Assembly (NCBI RefSeq): GCF_035762905.1
Contig: NZ_DASUCC010000040.1
Span: 1-64,000 of the forward strand
Direction of reading: 5' to 3'
DNA: 64,000 bases
Source: DASYTH01 sp035762905
GTDB lineage: Bacteria; Actinomycetota; Actinomycetes; Mycobacteriales; Pseudonocardiaceae
The position numbers and the translations under genes are program-made. Positions 41,184 through 50,523 of this stretch are shown one piece after another (position 1 is the stretch's first letter; each line of letters begins with the position of its first letter). The notes beneath the pieces were generated by a model that saw only the letters and a program-made list of their open reading frames with translations, made no database searches and had not been told where the DNA came from.

Positions 41184-42133
41184 ATGGCCCTGCCCACCGC
41201 GGACATCGCCGCGATCGCACCCGAGCCGCCCAGCGCCGTGGTCCCGCCGGTGCGGCGCCGCCGGTTGCGGTTCATCGCCAACCGGAAGGCCGGGATCGGC
41301 CTGGTGATCCTCGGGTGCTTCGGCCTGCTGGCGGCGATCGGGCCGATGATCGCGCCCTACGACCCGTCGGCCCGCGGCCCCGACCTGGTTGCCCCGCCGT
41401 CGGCCGCGCACTGGCTGGGCACCACCCACCTCGGACAGGACATCCTGAGCCAGATGCTGGTCGGTGCCCGCAGCGTGCTGTTCGTCGGGCTGGTCGCCGG
41501 CCTGGTCGCCACCGTGCTCGCCGTGGTCATCGGCGTCACGTCGGGCTATCTGCCGGGCGTGGCCGGTGAGCTGCTTTCCGTGCTGTCCAACGTGGTCCTG
41601 GTCATCCCGGTGCTGCTGCTGGTGATCATGATCGCCACGATCATCGAAGACGCCGACGACCTGACCATCGCACTCGTGCTCGGCGCAACCACCTGGCCAT
41701 GGAGCGCCCGGGTGCTGCGTGCGCAGACGATGTCCCTGCGCCGCCGGGACTTCACCGAGGCGGCCCGCGCGGTCGGCGAGCCGACCTGGCGGATCATCGG
41801 TTTCGAGCTGTTGCCGAACCTGACCGCCGTGATCGCGGCCCGGTTCGTCGACACAGTGATCTTCGCGGTGCTGTCCGAGATCGCCCTCGCGTTCATCGGG
41901 ATCTCCGGTGTCTCCGAATGGAACTGGGGCACGATCCTGTTCTGGGCGCAGAGCCAGCAGGCGCTCGCCCAGGGCGCCTGGTGGTGGTTCGTGCCGGCCG
42001 GTCTTGCCATCGCCCTGCTCGGCACCGGCCTGGCACTGTTGAACTTCGGGATCGACGAGTTCGTCAACCCGCGGCTGCGCAACGTGTCCACCGGCAAGGT
42101 TGGGCTCACCCCGGTCATTCCGGAGGTGAAGGC

Positions 42134-42137
<4 letters not shown>
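41184..42137 (+). CDS. ABC transporter permease (DppC type)
   Basis: 317 aa. N-terminal extension (LPTADIAAIAPEPPSAVV), then RKAGIGLVILGCFGLLAAIG, LGTTHLGQDILSQMLVGARS and the EAA-type loop RRDFTEAARAVGEPTWRIIG. An unusual WNWGTILFWAQSQQALAQGA loop precedes the last segment. Partner of the preceding permease. Confidence 0.92.
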
Positions 42138-43153
<1,016 letters not shown>

Positions 43154-43178
43154 GGTCGACACGGAGGAGGATGGGATC

Positions 43179-44591
43179 TTGGACACGACTGCTGCACTGG
43201 TGGGTGCCGAGGCCGAGCGCGAGCTGATCGCGAGCCTGCCGGCGTCCTTCCGGTGGGGGGTGGCCACGTCGGCATACCAGATCGAGGGCGCCGTCGACGA
43301 GGACGGCCGCGGACCGTCCATCTGGGACACCTACTGCCGGGTGCCGGGCGCGATCGACGGCGGCGACATCGGAGACGTGGCCTGCGACCACTACCACCGG
43401 ATGCCCGAGGACGTCGCGCTGATGCGCGAGCTGGACATCGACACCTACCGGTTCTCGGTGGCCTGGCCGCGGGTGCAGCCGGGCGGCAAGGGCCCGGTGA
43501 ACCCGGCCGGGATGGCGTTCTACGACCGGCTGGTGGACGAGCTGCTCGGCGCCGGCATCGACCCGTGGCTCACGCTCTACCACTGGGATCTGCCGCAGGA
43601 ACTGGAGGACGCGGGCGGCTGGCCGGTGCGGGACACCGCCTACCGGTTCGCCGACTACGCGATGCTGGTGTTCGACCGGCTTGGCGACCGGGTGCGCTGC
43701 TGGACCACGTTGAACGAGCCATGGTGCTCAGCCATGCTCGGCTACCACATCGGCCGGCAGGCTCCCGGCCGGCAGGACTTCTCGGCCGCGATCCACGCGG
43801 CACACCACCTGCTGCTCGGCCATGGCCTCGGCACCCGCCGGATCCGCGAGGCGGCGAGCCGGCCGGTCGAGCTGGGCATCACGCTGAACACCGGCCACGT
43901 GCTCCCGGCGACCGACAGCGAGGCCGACCGGGACGCGGCCCGCCGGGCCGACGGCCTCGGCGTGCGCATCTGGCTGGACCCGTTGACCCGCGGCCGCTAC
44001 CCGGCCGACGTGCTCGACGACCTGGCCGCGCGCGGGGTGCACATTCCGGTCCAGGACGGCGATCTGGACATCATCGCCACCCCGTTCGACGTGCTCGGCG
44101 TGAACTACTACTTCGCCTCCTACGTGTCCGGTGTGGACAGTGCGGGCAACCGGTTCGACGCGGCCGGTCTCCCGGTGGAACGATCGGTCACCACCGGGCG
44201 CCCGGTGACCGCGATGAACTGGGAGATCGTGCCCGAGGGGTTCACCGACCTGCTGGTCCGGCTCAGCCGCGACTACCCCGGGATTCCGCTGGTGGTCACC
44301 GAGAACGGCGCCGCCTTCGAGGACGTACCGGACGAGAACGGCTCGATCGACGACGAGCAGCGGATCGCCTACCTGTCCGCACACATCGCCGCGGTGGCCA
44401 AGGCCCGGCAGGACGGTGCCGACATCCGCGGCTACTTCGTCTGGACCCTCATGGACAACTTCGAGTGGGCCTACGGCTTCGCCAAGCGGTTCGGCCTGAT
44501 CCGGGTCGACTACGAGACGCAGGAGCGGACCCCGAAGTCCAGCGCGCTGTGGTTCCGGAACCTGATCCGCGGAGTCCGCGGGGACGCGTAG
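43179..44591 (+). CDS. GH1 beta-glucosidase
   Basis: 470 aa. I prefer the TTG at 43179: GGAGGAGG lies eight bases before it, and the protein then starts like other GH1 enzymes (LPASFRWGVATSAYQIEGAV). Catalytic acid/base E180 in TTLNEPWCSAMLGY; nucleophile E375 in VVTENGAAF; sugar-binding Q34 and the C-terminal WTLMDNFEWAYGFAKRFGLI are in place. No signal peptide, so it splits imported cello-oligosaccharides or beta-glucosides in the cytoplasm. Last gene of the ROK-controlled operon. Confidence 0.92.
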   Translation: MDTTAALVGAEAERELIASLPASFRWGVATSAYQIEGAVDEDGRGPSIWDTYCRVPGAIDGGDIGDVACDHYHRMPEDVALMRELDIDTYRFSVAWPRVQPGGKGPVNPAGMAFYDRLVDELLGAGIDPWLTLYHWDLPQELEDAGGWPVRDTAYRFADYAMLVFDRLGDRVRCWTTLNEPWCSAMLGYHIGRQAPGRQDFSAAIHAAHHLLLGHGLGTRRIREAASRPVELGITLNTGHVLPATDSEADRDAARRADGLGVRIWLDPLTRGRYPADVLDDLAARGVHIPVQDGDLDIIATPFDVLGVNYYFASYVSGVDSAGNRFDAAGLPVERSVTTGRPVTAMNWEIVPEGFTDLLVRLSRDYPGIPLVVTENGAAFEDVPDENGSIDDEQRIAYLSAHIAAVAKARQDGADIRGYFVWTLMDNFEWAYGFAKRFGLIRVDYETQERTPKSSALWFRNLIRGVRGDA

Positions 44592-44653
44592 AGGATTCGA
44601 CCGGGTCCGGGGTGGGTACTTGTCGAACGGACATCGTCTGGAGGTACCGCACC

Positions 44654-45169
44654 ATGACTACACCGACGACCACGAGGACCAAGTTCGCCTCCCCGGGCCT
44701 GGCCGGTCTGCCGACGCCGCCGAGCGGCTGGCCGGTCGGTTCCTACGCCACCTACGCCGGAGCGCAGCGTGCGGTGGACTACCTGGCCGACAACGACTTT
44801 CCGGTGCGGCACGTGACCATCGTCGGCGTCGACCCGATGGTGGTGGAACGCGTGACCGCCCGCCTGACCTGGGCCCGGGTCCTCGCCGGCGGCGCCGCGT
44901 CGGGCGCCTGGCTCGGCCTCTGGGTCGGCCTCCTGCTCGCGCTGTTCAGCACCGGCGACTTCTTCACGCCGCTGCTGATCGGCCTCGTCACCGGCGCCCT
45001 GTTCGGCATGGCCTTCGCCGCCGCCGGTTACGCCTCCCTCCGCGGCCAGCGCGACTTCACCTCAACCACCCAGATCGTCGCCACCCGCTACGACGTGCTC
45101 TCCGAACCCCCGCACGCCGAACAAGCCAAGGCCCTCCTCGCCCAGTTGGAAGCCGGCTCACCGTCCTAG
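44654..45169 (+). CDS. General-stress-protein-17M-like membrane protein
   Basis: 171 aa, GGAGG ten bases before ATG 44654. N-terminal alpha/beta region (WPVGSYATYAGAQRAVDYLA, RHVTIVGVDPMVVERVTARL) as in the GSP17M family, followed by two Gly/Ala-rich membrane helices (GAASGAWLGLWVGLLLALFS; LIGLVTGALFGMAFAAAGYA). The role of this family is not known. It ends 21 bases before the convergent DUF1023-type gene. Confidence 0.75.
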   Translation: MTTPTTTRTKFASPGLAGLPTPPSGWPVGSYATYAGAQRAVDYLADNDFPVRHVTIVGVDPMVVERVTARLTWARVLAGGAASGAWLGLWVGLLLALFSTGDFFTPLLIGLVTGALFGMAFAAAGYASLRGQRDFTSTTQIVATRYDVLSEPPHAEQAKALLAQLEAGSPS

Positions 45170-45190
45170 CGCCGTCCCCACCAGGGGCGC

Positions 45191-46495
45191 TCAGGGTGTG
45201 GCCGTGACGTCCGGCCAGTTGGTGATCACGTTGTAGACGTTGACCCATGATTCGGAGCCCGGGTCGTACATGCTGTTGTGCACGTCCCACATGCTCACCA
45301 CGTTGTTTTCCCGGTCCCGACCGGCATCGAGAACTACTACGCCTGGGATGTCGGCCGGGCTCGCGCCGTGGAACCACCCGCCCTGGAAAAGCCCGACCGG
45401 GTCGTTCGGCGCGACCGTCGCATAACGGACGGTGCCATAGTCGTTGCTGAGGTTGGCCGGATCGGGAATTCCGATGCCGGGAACCGCGAGATAGTAGGCG
45501 GCATCGGCGTTCAGACCGGCCCGATCGGCGAACCCGAGGGCGGCGCCGGCGTAGCTGTGCGCGATCACCGAGACCCGGGTGTCCGCTCCGACCATGGGGC
45601 GCAGCTCGGTGTTGACGAACTGGCGCACATCCGCGCCGAGCTGCTCGGCCGACGTGAGCATGAGACCGTCCAGATGAAGCGGCCGCAGGGAGCCGGGGTC
45701 ACGCACAGGTGGGAAGCTGCCGTCCATCCAGACGACCGAGGTGATCCCGCCCGCCGCGTCGCCGCGGTCGACGAAGGTGCGGGCCATCTCCTCCTGGTAG
45801 GGGTACGTGTTCATGCTGTTGTCGGCGCCGGGCATGAACACCGCGACGTTGCGGGTGTCGGCGTTGAGCTCGCCGACGGCGGTCACGATCCGGCCGTCGC
45901 CGGCGGGATCGAACCGCAGGATCTTGGCGTCGCCGGCGAGCAGGTGGTCGTACACCTGGATCCGCTGCTCGGAATCAGCGATGGCCCGGGCGCGGTCCGC
46001 CTCAGATCCCTGGTGGTGCAGCGACATCCCCTGGCGCAGCTCGTCCAGCACCTGCCGTTCCTGATCGCGCGCGTCGGCGACCTTCTGCCGGTTCGCCTCG
46101 TTCAGCATGGCCGGGGTGGGCCGACCGGCCGAGCCATCCCCGGCACTCCCGTCGCCGCCGGCTTGGATCCGGTCGGCGCCCTGGGCGACCTGCTGGTCGG
46201 CCTTGGCCTTGTCCCAGTCGCGGACGGTGGCGGCTGTGCCCCGCATCTCGCTGATGATCCGGTCGAGCTCGGCGCGCGACGCGGCCAACGCCCGGGCGTT
46301 GTCCTCCACCGTGCGAGCATGCGCGGCGCCGGCCTGTGCGGACGCATCGACGTTGGCGAAGGCACTGGCCGGAACCTGGCGGGCCACCAGCGCCTGCCGG
46401 GTGTCGTCGAGGACCTTGGCCTGGTTGGGCAGTTCCCGAACGGCGCCGTGCAGTTCCTCCTGCACGACCTGAAAGCCCCCGGCGCCGGACGTCAT
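45191..46495 (-). CDS. DUF1023-type alpha/beta-hydrolase with WXG100-like N-terminus
   Basis: 434 aa from ATG 46495 (a GTG at 46507 is possible but its ribosome site is only two bases away). Residues 1-110 are helical with heptads (ELHGAVRELPNQAKVLDDTR, RTVEDNARALAASRAELDRI), like the WXG100-related heads of actinobacterial hydrolases. The hydrolase core has the nucleophile elbow VSVIAHSYAGAALGFADRAG (G-x-S-x-G form AHSYAG), preceded by NVAVFMPGADNSMNTYPYQE. No signal peptide; export by a type VII route is possible but no such genes are nearby. Substrate unknown. Confidence 0.78.
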   Translation of the reverse strand: MTSGAGGFQVVQEELHGAVRELPNQAKVLDDTRQALVARQVPASAFANVDASAQAGAAHARTVEDNARALAASRAELDRIISEMRGTAATVRDWDKAKADQQVAQGADRIQAGGDGSAGDGSAGRPTPAMLNEANRQKVADARDQERQVLDELRQGMSLHHQGSEADRARAIADSEQRIQVYDHLLAGDAKILRFDPAGDGRIVTAVGELNADTRNVAVFMPGADNSMNTYPYQEEMARTFVDRGDAAGGITSVVWMDGSFPPVRDPGSLRPLHLDGLMLTSAEQLGADVRQFVNTELRPMVGADTRVSVIAHSYAGAALGFADRAGLNADAAYYLAVPGIGIPDPANLSNDYGTVRYATVAPNDPVGLFQGGWFHGASPADIPGVVVLDAGRDRENNVVSMWDVHNSMYDPGSESWVNVYNVITNWPDVTATP

Positions 46496-46582
46496 GTAAT
46501 CGACCACGCCTTCGACGCTATGCCGCCCCCCGCCAGCGGCCTGACGGCATTTCTGCCGGGATCACACGGAACGATGTGCGAC

Positions 46583-46834
46583 CTACACCGACACCGCGCC
46601 GGCAGCGGGTCCGCCTGGTGCACATTGCACTCCGTGATAATCATGTGCGTTGGTCCGGATGCCGACCGGGCGCACGTCGTGGTAGTCGTGCGCGTCTTCG
46701 CGGTTGTAGGACGCGTATAAGAGGTCACCATCGGACGAGCTTGCAGGTGACACAGACAGTGCGAGGACGGCGACCAACGCCACCGCGTGTGCGGGCGTCC
46801 GGGCGGTCCGTCCCGGTGACGTAGCTTGTTTCAC
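46583..46834 (-). CDS. Small exported protein, 83 aa
   Basis: GTG start at 46834. An N-terminal signal (PAHAVALVAVLALSVSPASS) is followed by about 50 polar residues with repeated His-Asp-Tyr patterns (NREDAHDYHDVRPVG, NAHDYHGVQ) and one Cys. The duplicated A-H-D-Y-H motif may bind a metal. No recognised family. Ribosome binding site weak. Confidence 0.5.
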   Translation of the reverse strand: MKQATSPGRTARTPAHAVALVAVLALSVSPASSSDGDLLYASYNREDAHDYHDVRPVGIRTNAHDYHGVQCAPGGPAAGAVSV

Positions 46835-46972
46835 CCGGGGCACTCTACTGTGAACAATGGACAAATGCCAACGTTGTAGTTCCGATCATGCTGCCGGGTC
46901 GCGGAGCAGCGATAACGCCGTAATGTCCTGTATTTGGCAACATATCGTGGAATCGAAAAACTGCGTTCCGTA

Positions 46973-47266
46973 TCAGGACCCGCGCCGCGTCACGTGCACG
47001 TGAACCCCGCCGTGGATCACCCCGGCCTGAACGGTGGTCCCCAGTTCCGCCCCGGCCACCGAATTGTGCACCGCTGCGCCGTCCCCGGCCGCCGAACCCG
47101 GCATCGCGTCGGCTCCGTCCATCGCCGCTCCACCCGGTGCCACCCCGCTCAAGCCGGGCGGCACGGTGAACACCACCACCACCACGACGGTGCGCAGTCC
47201 GAGAAGTAAGACACGGTGCTCCGAGCCCGCGCCTACCGGTCCGTTCAGCCAGACCGCCTCTCCCAT
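46973..47266 (-). CDS. Small membrane protein with VQAGxIHGGVHxH C-terminal motif
   Basis: 97 aa from ATG 47266 with GGGGAGG about nine bases upstream. A single membrane segment (VLLLGLRTVVVVVVFTVPPG, about 19-38) and then a Gly/Ala-rich stretch ending AVHNSVAGAELGTTVQAGVI and HGGVHVHV. The motif N-S-V-x-G...V-Q-A-G-x-I-x-G-x-V-H recurs in actinobacterial proteins of otherwise mixed architecture; I do not know its role and cannot check the family here. It is divergent from the SARP/NB-ARC/TPR gene across 331 bases. Confidence 0.55.
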   Translation of the reverse strand: MGEAVWLNGPVGAGSEHRVLLLGLRTVVVVVVFTVPPGLSGVAPGGAAMDGADAMPGSAAGDGAAVHNSVAGAELGTTVQAGVIHGGVHVHVTRRGS

Positions 47267-47597
47267 CACCGACCACCTCCCCACAGGTCTCCAGTCGGGT
47301 ACCTACGACCAGCATGGGGGTGCGACCTGACGGCGACCGTTCCGCGCGCAGGACTGTTCCCGGTCAGCGGACCGGTCAATTCATCACGAAATTTGACAAC
47401 AATTGGGCAGCCCGACGGACCGTGCCAACCCAAGATCAGCAAAGTGCTCCGGACTTTCAATCACCTTGCAAGAGACGGTCATTACTCCGAACGAACTACG
47501 CAAGGTAACAAGGAGATTTCGGAAAGTCACAAGTCGTGAAACGATCAGGTCACGGTGCCAGACACTCGAGGGGTTGTGTGCAGGTCGGCCAGGGGAG
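47267..47597. other. Control region between small membrane protein and SARP gene
   Basis: 331 bases without a gene. The sequence is AT-richer than its surroundings between about 47385 and 47545, as expected for promoters. I see no convincing -35/-10 pair or clear SARP heptamer repeats. The frame of the SARP gene is open upstream to 47403 but without protein character. Confidence 0.4.
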
Positions 47598-50519
47598 ATG
47601 GTGGTGGACACTGCTTTTGGCATTCTCGGACGAACCGCTTTACGTGTCGACGGCATCGTCGACGAGGGCTGGGGCGCGCCGCAGTTGCGCGCATTCCTGG
47701 GCGCATTGTTGATCCACCCGAACCGCCGGGTTTCGGTTGCGACACTGAAGGAATGGATATGGCCGGACGAGGAGACGGCGCCGCGCCATCCCATGGCGAC
47801 ACTGCAGAGCTACGCCACCCGCATCCGACGGTGTCTTCCCAACGCGGAAGCGCACTCCGTCCTGGCCGCAGACGACGGCGCGTACCGGCTCGAGGTCGAC
47901 CGGGCAGAGATCGATCTCTACCGGTTCCGTGATCGGATGGCCGATGTCCGTGCCGTGCTGCAGGACGGCCGGTCCCGGGATGCTGTTGTCCTTGCCGTGC
48001 AGGCGATCGACCTGTGGCGCGGCCGCCCGCTGGACGACCTTTCCGGACCACGAGCCGAGACCCGGCGCATCCGGCTGCTGCACGACGAGTACCTGCCGGC
48101 CAACACGCTTCAGCTCGAGGTACAGCTGACCTTGAACGAGTACGGCGAGGTGCTCGGCCGGCTCAACGACCTGCAGGAGGAGTACCCGCACGCCATCAGC
48201 CTCGCGGAGCTGCGGATGACCGCACTCCATGGACTTTCCCGCACCGCCGAGTCCGACGCCTACTACTTCGAATTCCGCCGCTGGCTACTCGACAACGGCG
48301 ACGAGCCGGCAGCCGACCACCTGCGCCGCCATCAGGAGAACCTGCGCAACCGGGCGGGCAAACCCGACCCGCTCAGCCTGCCCGAACCGGCGGCGCCGCC
48401 CCGCCAGCTCCCGCACGACGTCGACCACTTCGTCGGCCGCGCCGGCCTGCTCCAGGAGCTGGATCTCAGGACGACGACCAAAACCGCCGAGGAATCCACC
48501 GGTTGCGTGGTGGTCCTGGACGGGATCCCCGGGGTCGGCAAGACCGCCCTCGCGGTGCACTGGGCCCACCTCGCTCAGCACCGGTTCCCGGACGGCCAGC
48601 TCTTCATCAACCTCAACGGTTTCTCCGACGATGCTCCGGTCCCACCGTCCACAGTGGTCGATGAGTTCCTGAGCGCACTCGGCCACCCACCCGACCGCAG
48701 CGTGGACCCGCGGTCCCGCAGGCTCGCGCTGAGCCGGCTGCTGACCGGACGCCGCCGAATGTTGGTGGTCCTGGACAATGCCCGTGGTACCGAACAGGTG
48801 AAGGATCTGATCCCGCTGCTGACCAGCTGCGTGGTCATCGTGACCAGCCGGCAGCGGCTGACCAACCTGAGCATCGGCACCGCGACCCGCCGGGTCCGGG
48901 TGGAACCCATGCCGGACGCCGAGGCCGCCGCACTGCTGACCGCCCCACTCAAGGACCGGCACATCGGTCCGGAGGACCAGGACCACCTGGTGCGCCTGTG
49001 CGGCGGCCTACCAGTGGCGATCACGATCCTGGCCGACCAGATCGCCGCACTGGGAGTCCAGCAGATTCCCGGGTTCGCCCGGCACCTGGACCGCCGCGCG
49101 CTGCTCCAGGACATCGGCGACCACGGCGACGGATCGGCCACCGTCCACACCGTGTTCTCCCTGTCCTATCAACGCTTGGCGCCGCCCGAACGACGGCTGT
49201 TCCGCCTGCTCGGTCTGCACCCCGGCTCCGAGATCGGCATCGACGTCGCGCGCGCGTGCGATGGCCGAACGCCCATGGAGACCAAGCAGAGCTTTGGCAC
49301 GCTGGTCGGCGCGCACCTGCTGGAACGGCCCGTGATCCTCGACCGCTCCCGGTTCCACGATCTCCTCCGGGAGTACGCGGCCAGCTGCGCCGAGCGCGAC
49401 GAGCCGGCCGAGCAGCGCTCGGCCGCGGAGCGGCGGATGCTGACCTTCTATCTGCACTCCGCCGAGCACGCCAACCGGATGCTCTATCCACACCGGTTGA
49501 CCCTCGACGGACTTCCGGCCGAGCCCGGTGTCGAGCCGCTCGGGTTCACCAGTGCCGCACAGGCAGCCTCCTGGTTCGACCGGGAGCGCTTCAACCTCAT
49601 CGCCGCGATCCAGTTCGCCGCCGGCCACTACCACGACTACGCCTGGCGGCTGGCCGACACCGTGGTGATCTACTTCGACCGGCACGGCTTCTACCAGGAC
49701 AGCCGAACGGTTCTCGAGCTGGCGGTAGCGGCGGCCAGAGCCGCCGGGCATCGCGAGGGTGAGATGTCCTCGCTCGAGGGCCTCAGCAAGGTGTGCATGA
49801 TTCTCGGCGACCACGCCGAAGCGCAGCGCTGTCTGGAGACCAGCCTGCGCCATGCGCAGGCCGACGGGAACGAGCGGGCGCAGGCCACCACGCTGTACCA
49901 CTTGGGCCGGCTCCAGATGCAACGCGGAAACCCGGCCGGCGCGGTGGATCTCTACGAGCGCTGTCTGGAGATCGCCAGACAGATAGGTGACGAGGCGGGT
50001 CTGGCCTGGTCGCACTGCCAGATCGGTGCGGCACTGCGCACCTTGCAGCGGCACGGCGACGCGCTGTTCAATCTGCACCAGGCCAAATGGTTCGCCGAGC
50101 GCATCGGCGACCAGTCGGCCCAGGCCAGCACCTTCGCCGTATTCGGCGCGGTCCACCGTGACCAAGGTGAGCTGCATAGCGCCATGGCCTATGCCCAGCA
50201 GGCGTTGCTCATCGCCGAGGCGATCCCGGATCTGGAGATCACCGTGCAGGCGTGGGTGACGCTGGCCGAGATCGCCAGCGAACGGACCCAACCGGACGCC
50301 GTCGACTACGCGCGGCAGGCCGTGCAGGTCTGCCGCGACACGCAGAACGTGTCCGCCGAGGCCCATGCCGGCGACGTGCTCGGCGACGTGCACCTGGCGG
50401 CCGGTGAGGCGGCCGAGGCGGTCACGGCCTGGCAGCTCGCCGCGGATCTGTTCGACCGCATCGGAAACCCGGGCCGTGCGGCGCAGATCCAGGCAAAGAT
50501 CGGGAAGGTGCTGCCGTAG
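47598..50519 (+). CDS. SARP-type regulator with NB-ARC and TPR domains (AfsR-like)
   Basis: 973 aa. Residues 1-85: OmpR-like winged helix (ALRVDGIVDEGWGAPQLRAF, MATLQSYATRIRRCLP); about 90-240: bacterial transcriptional activation domain (VQAIDLWRGRPLDDLSGPRA). About 270-560: NB-ARC ATPase with P-loop G309-IPGVGKT, MLVVLDNARGTEQVKDL and LCGGLPVAITILADQIAALG. From about 690: TPR repeats (RAQATTLYHLGRLQMQRGNP). The start is uncertain: GGGGAG touches the ATG at 47598, and the GTG at 47604 has better spacing. AfsR-like proteins activate antibiotic or differentiation genes, but no biosynthetic cluster is visible here. It ends four bases before the convergent FadB-type gene. Confidence 0.9.
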   Translation: MVVDTAFGILGRTALRVDGIVDEGWGAPQLRAFLGALLIHPNRRVSVATLKEWIWPDEETAPRHPMATLQSYATRIRRCLPNAEAHSVLAADDGAYRLEVDRAEIDLYRFRDRMADVRAVLQDGRSRDAVVLAVQAIDLWRGRPLDDLSGPRAETRRIRLLHDEYLPANTLQLEVQLTLNEYGEVLGRLNDLQEEYPHAISLAELRMTALHGLSRTAESDAYYFEFRRWLLDNGDEPAADHLRRHQENLRNRAGKPDPLSLPEPAAPPRQLPHDVDHFVGRAGLLQELDLRTTTKTAEESTGCVVVLDGIPGVGKTALAVHWAHLAQHRFPDGQLFINLNGFSDDAPVPPSTVVDEFLSALGHPPDRSVDPRSRRLALSRLLTGRRRMLVVLDNARGTEQVKDLIPLLTSCVVIVTSRQRLTNLSIGTATRRVRVEPMPDAEAAALLTAPLKDRHIGPEDQDHLVRLCGGLPVAITILADQIAALGVQQIPGFARHLDRRALLQDIGDHGDGSATVHTVFSLSYQRLAPPERRLFRLLGLHPGSEIGIDVARACDGRTPMETKQSFGTLVGAHLLERPVILDRSRFHDLLREYAASCAERDEPAEQRSAAERRMLTFYLHSAEHANRMLYPHRLTLDGLPAEPGVEPLGFTSAAQAASWFDRERFNLIAAIQFAAGHYHDYAWRLADTVVIYFDRHGFYQDSRTVLELAVAAARAAGHREGEMSSLEGLSKVCMILGDHAEAQRCLETSLRHAQADGNERAQATTLYHLGRLQMQRGNPAGAVDLYERCLEIARQIGDEAGLAWSHCQIGAALRTLQRHGDALFNLHQAKWFAERIGDQSAQASTFAVFGAVHRDQGELHSAMAYAQQALLIAEAIPDLEITVQAWVTLAEIASERTQPDAVDYARQAVQVCRDTQNVSAEAHAGDVLGDVHLAAGEAAEAVTAWQLAADLFDRIGNPGRAAQIQAKIGKVLP

Positions 50520-50523
50520 GTGT

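Noticed and set aside
47403..50519. Biosynthetic gene cluster suggested by the SARP regulator
   Set aside because: No polyketide synthase, NRPS, terpene or RiPP gene is present on either side within the window.
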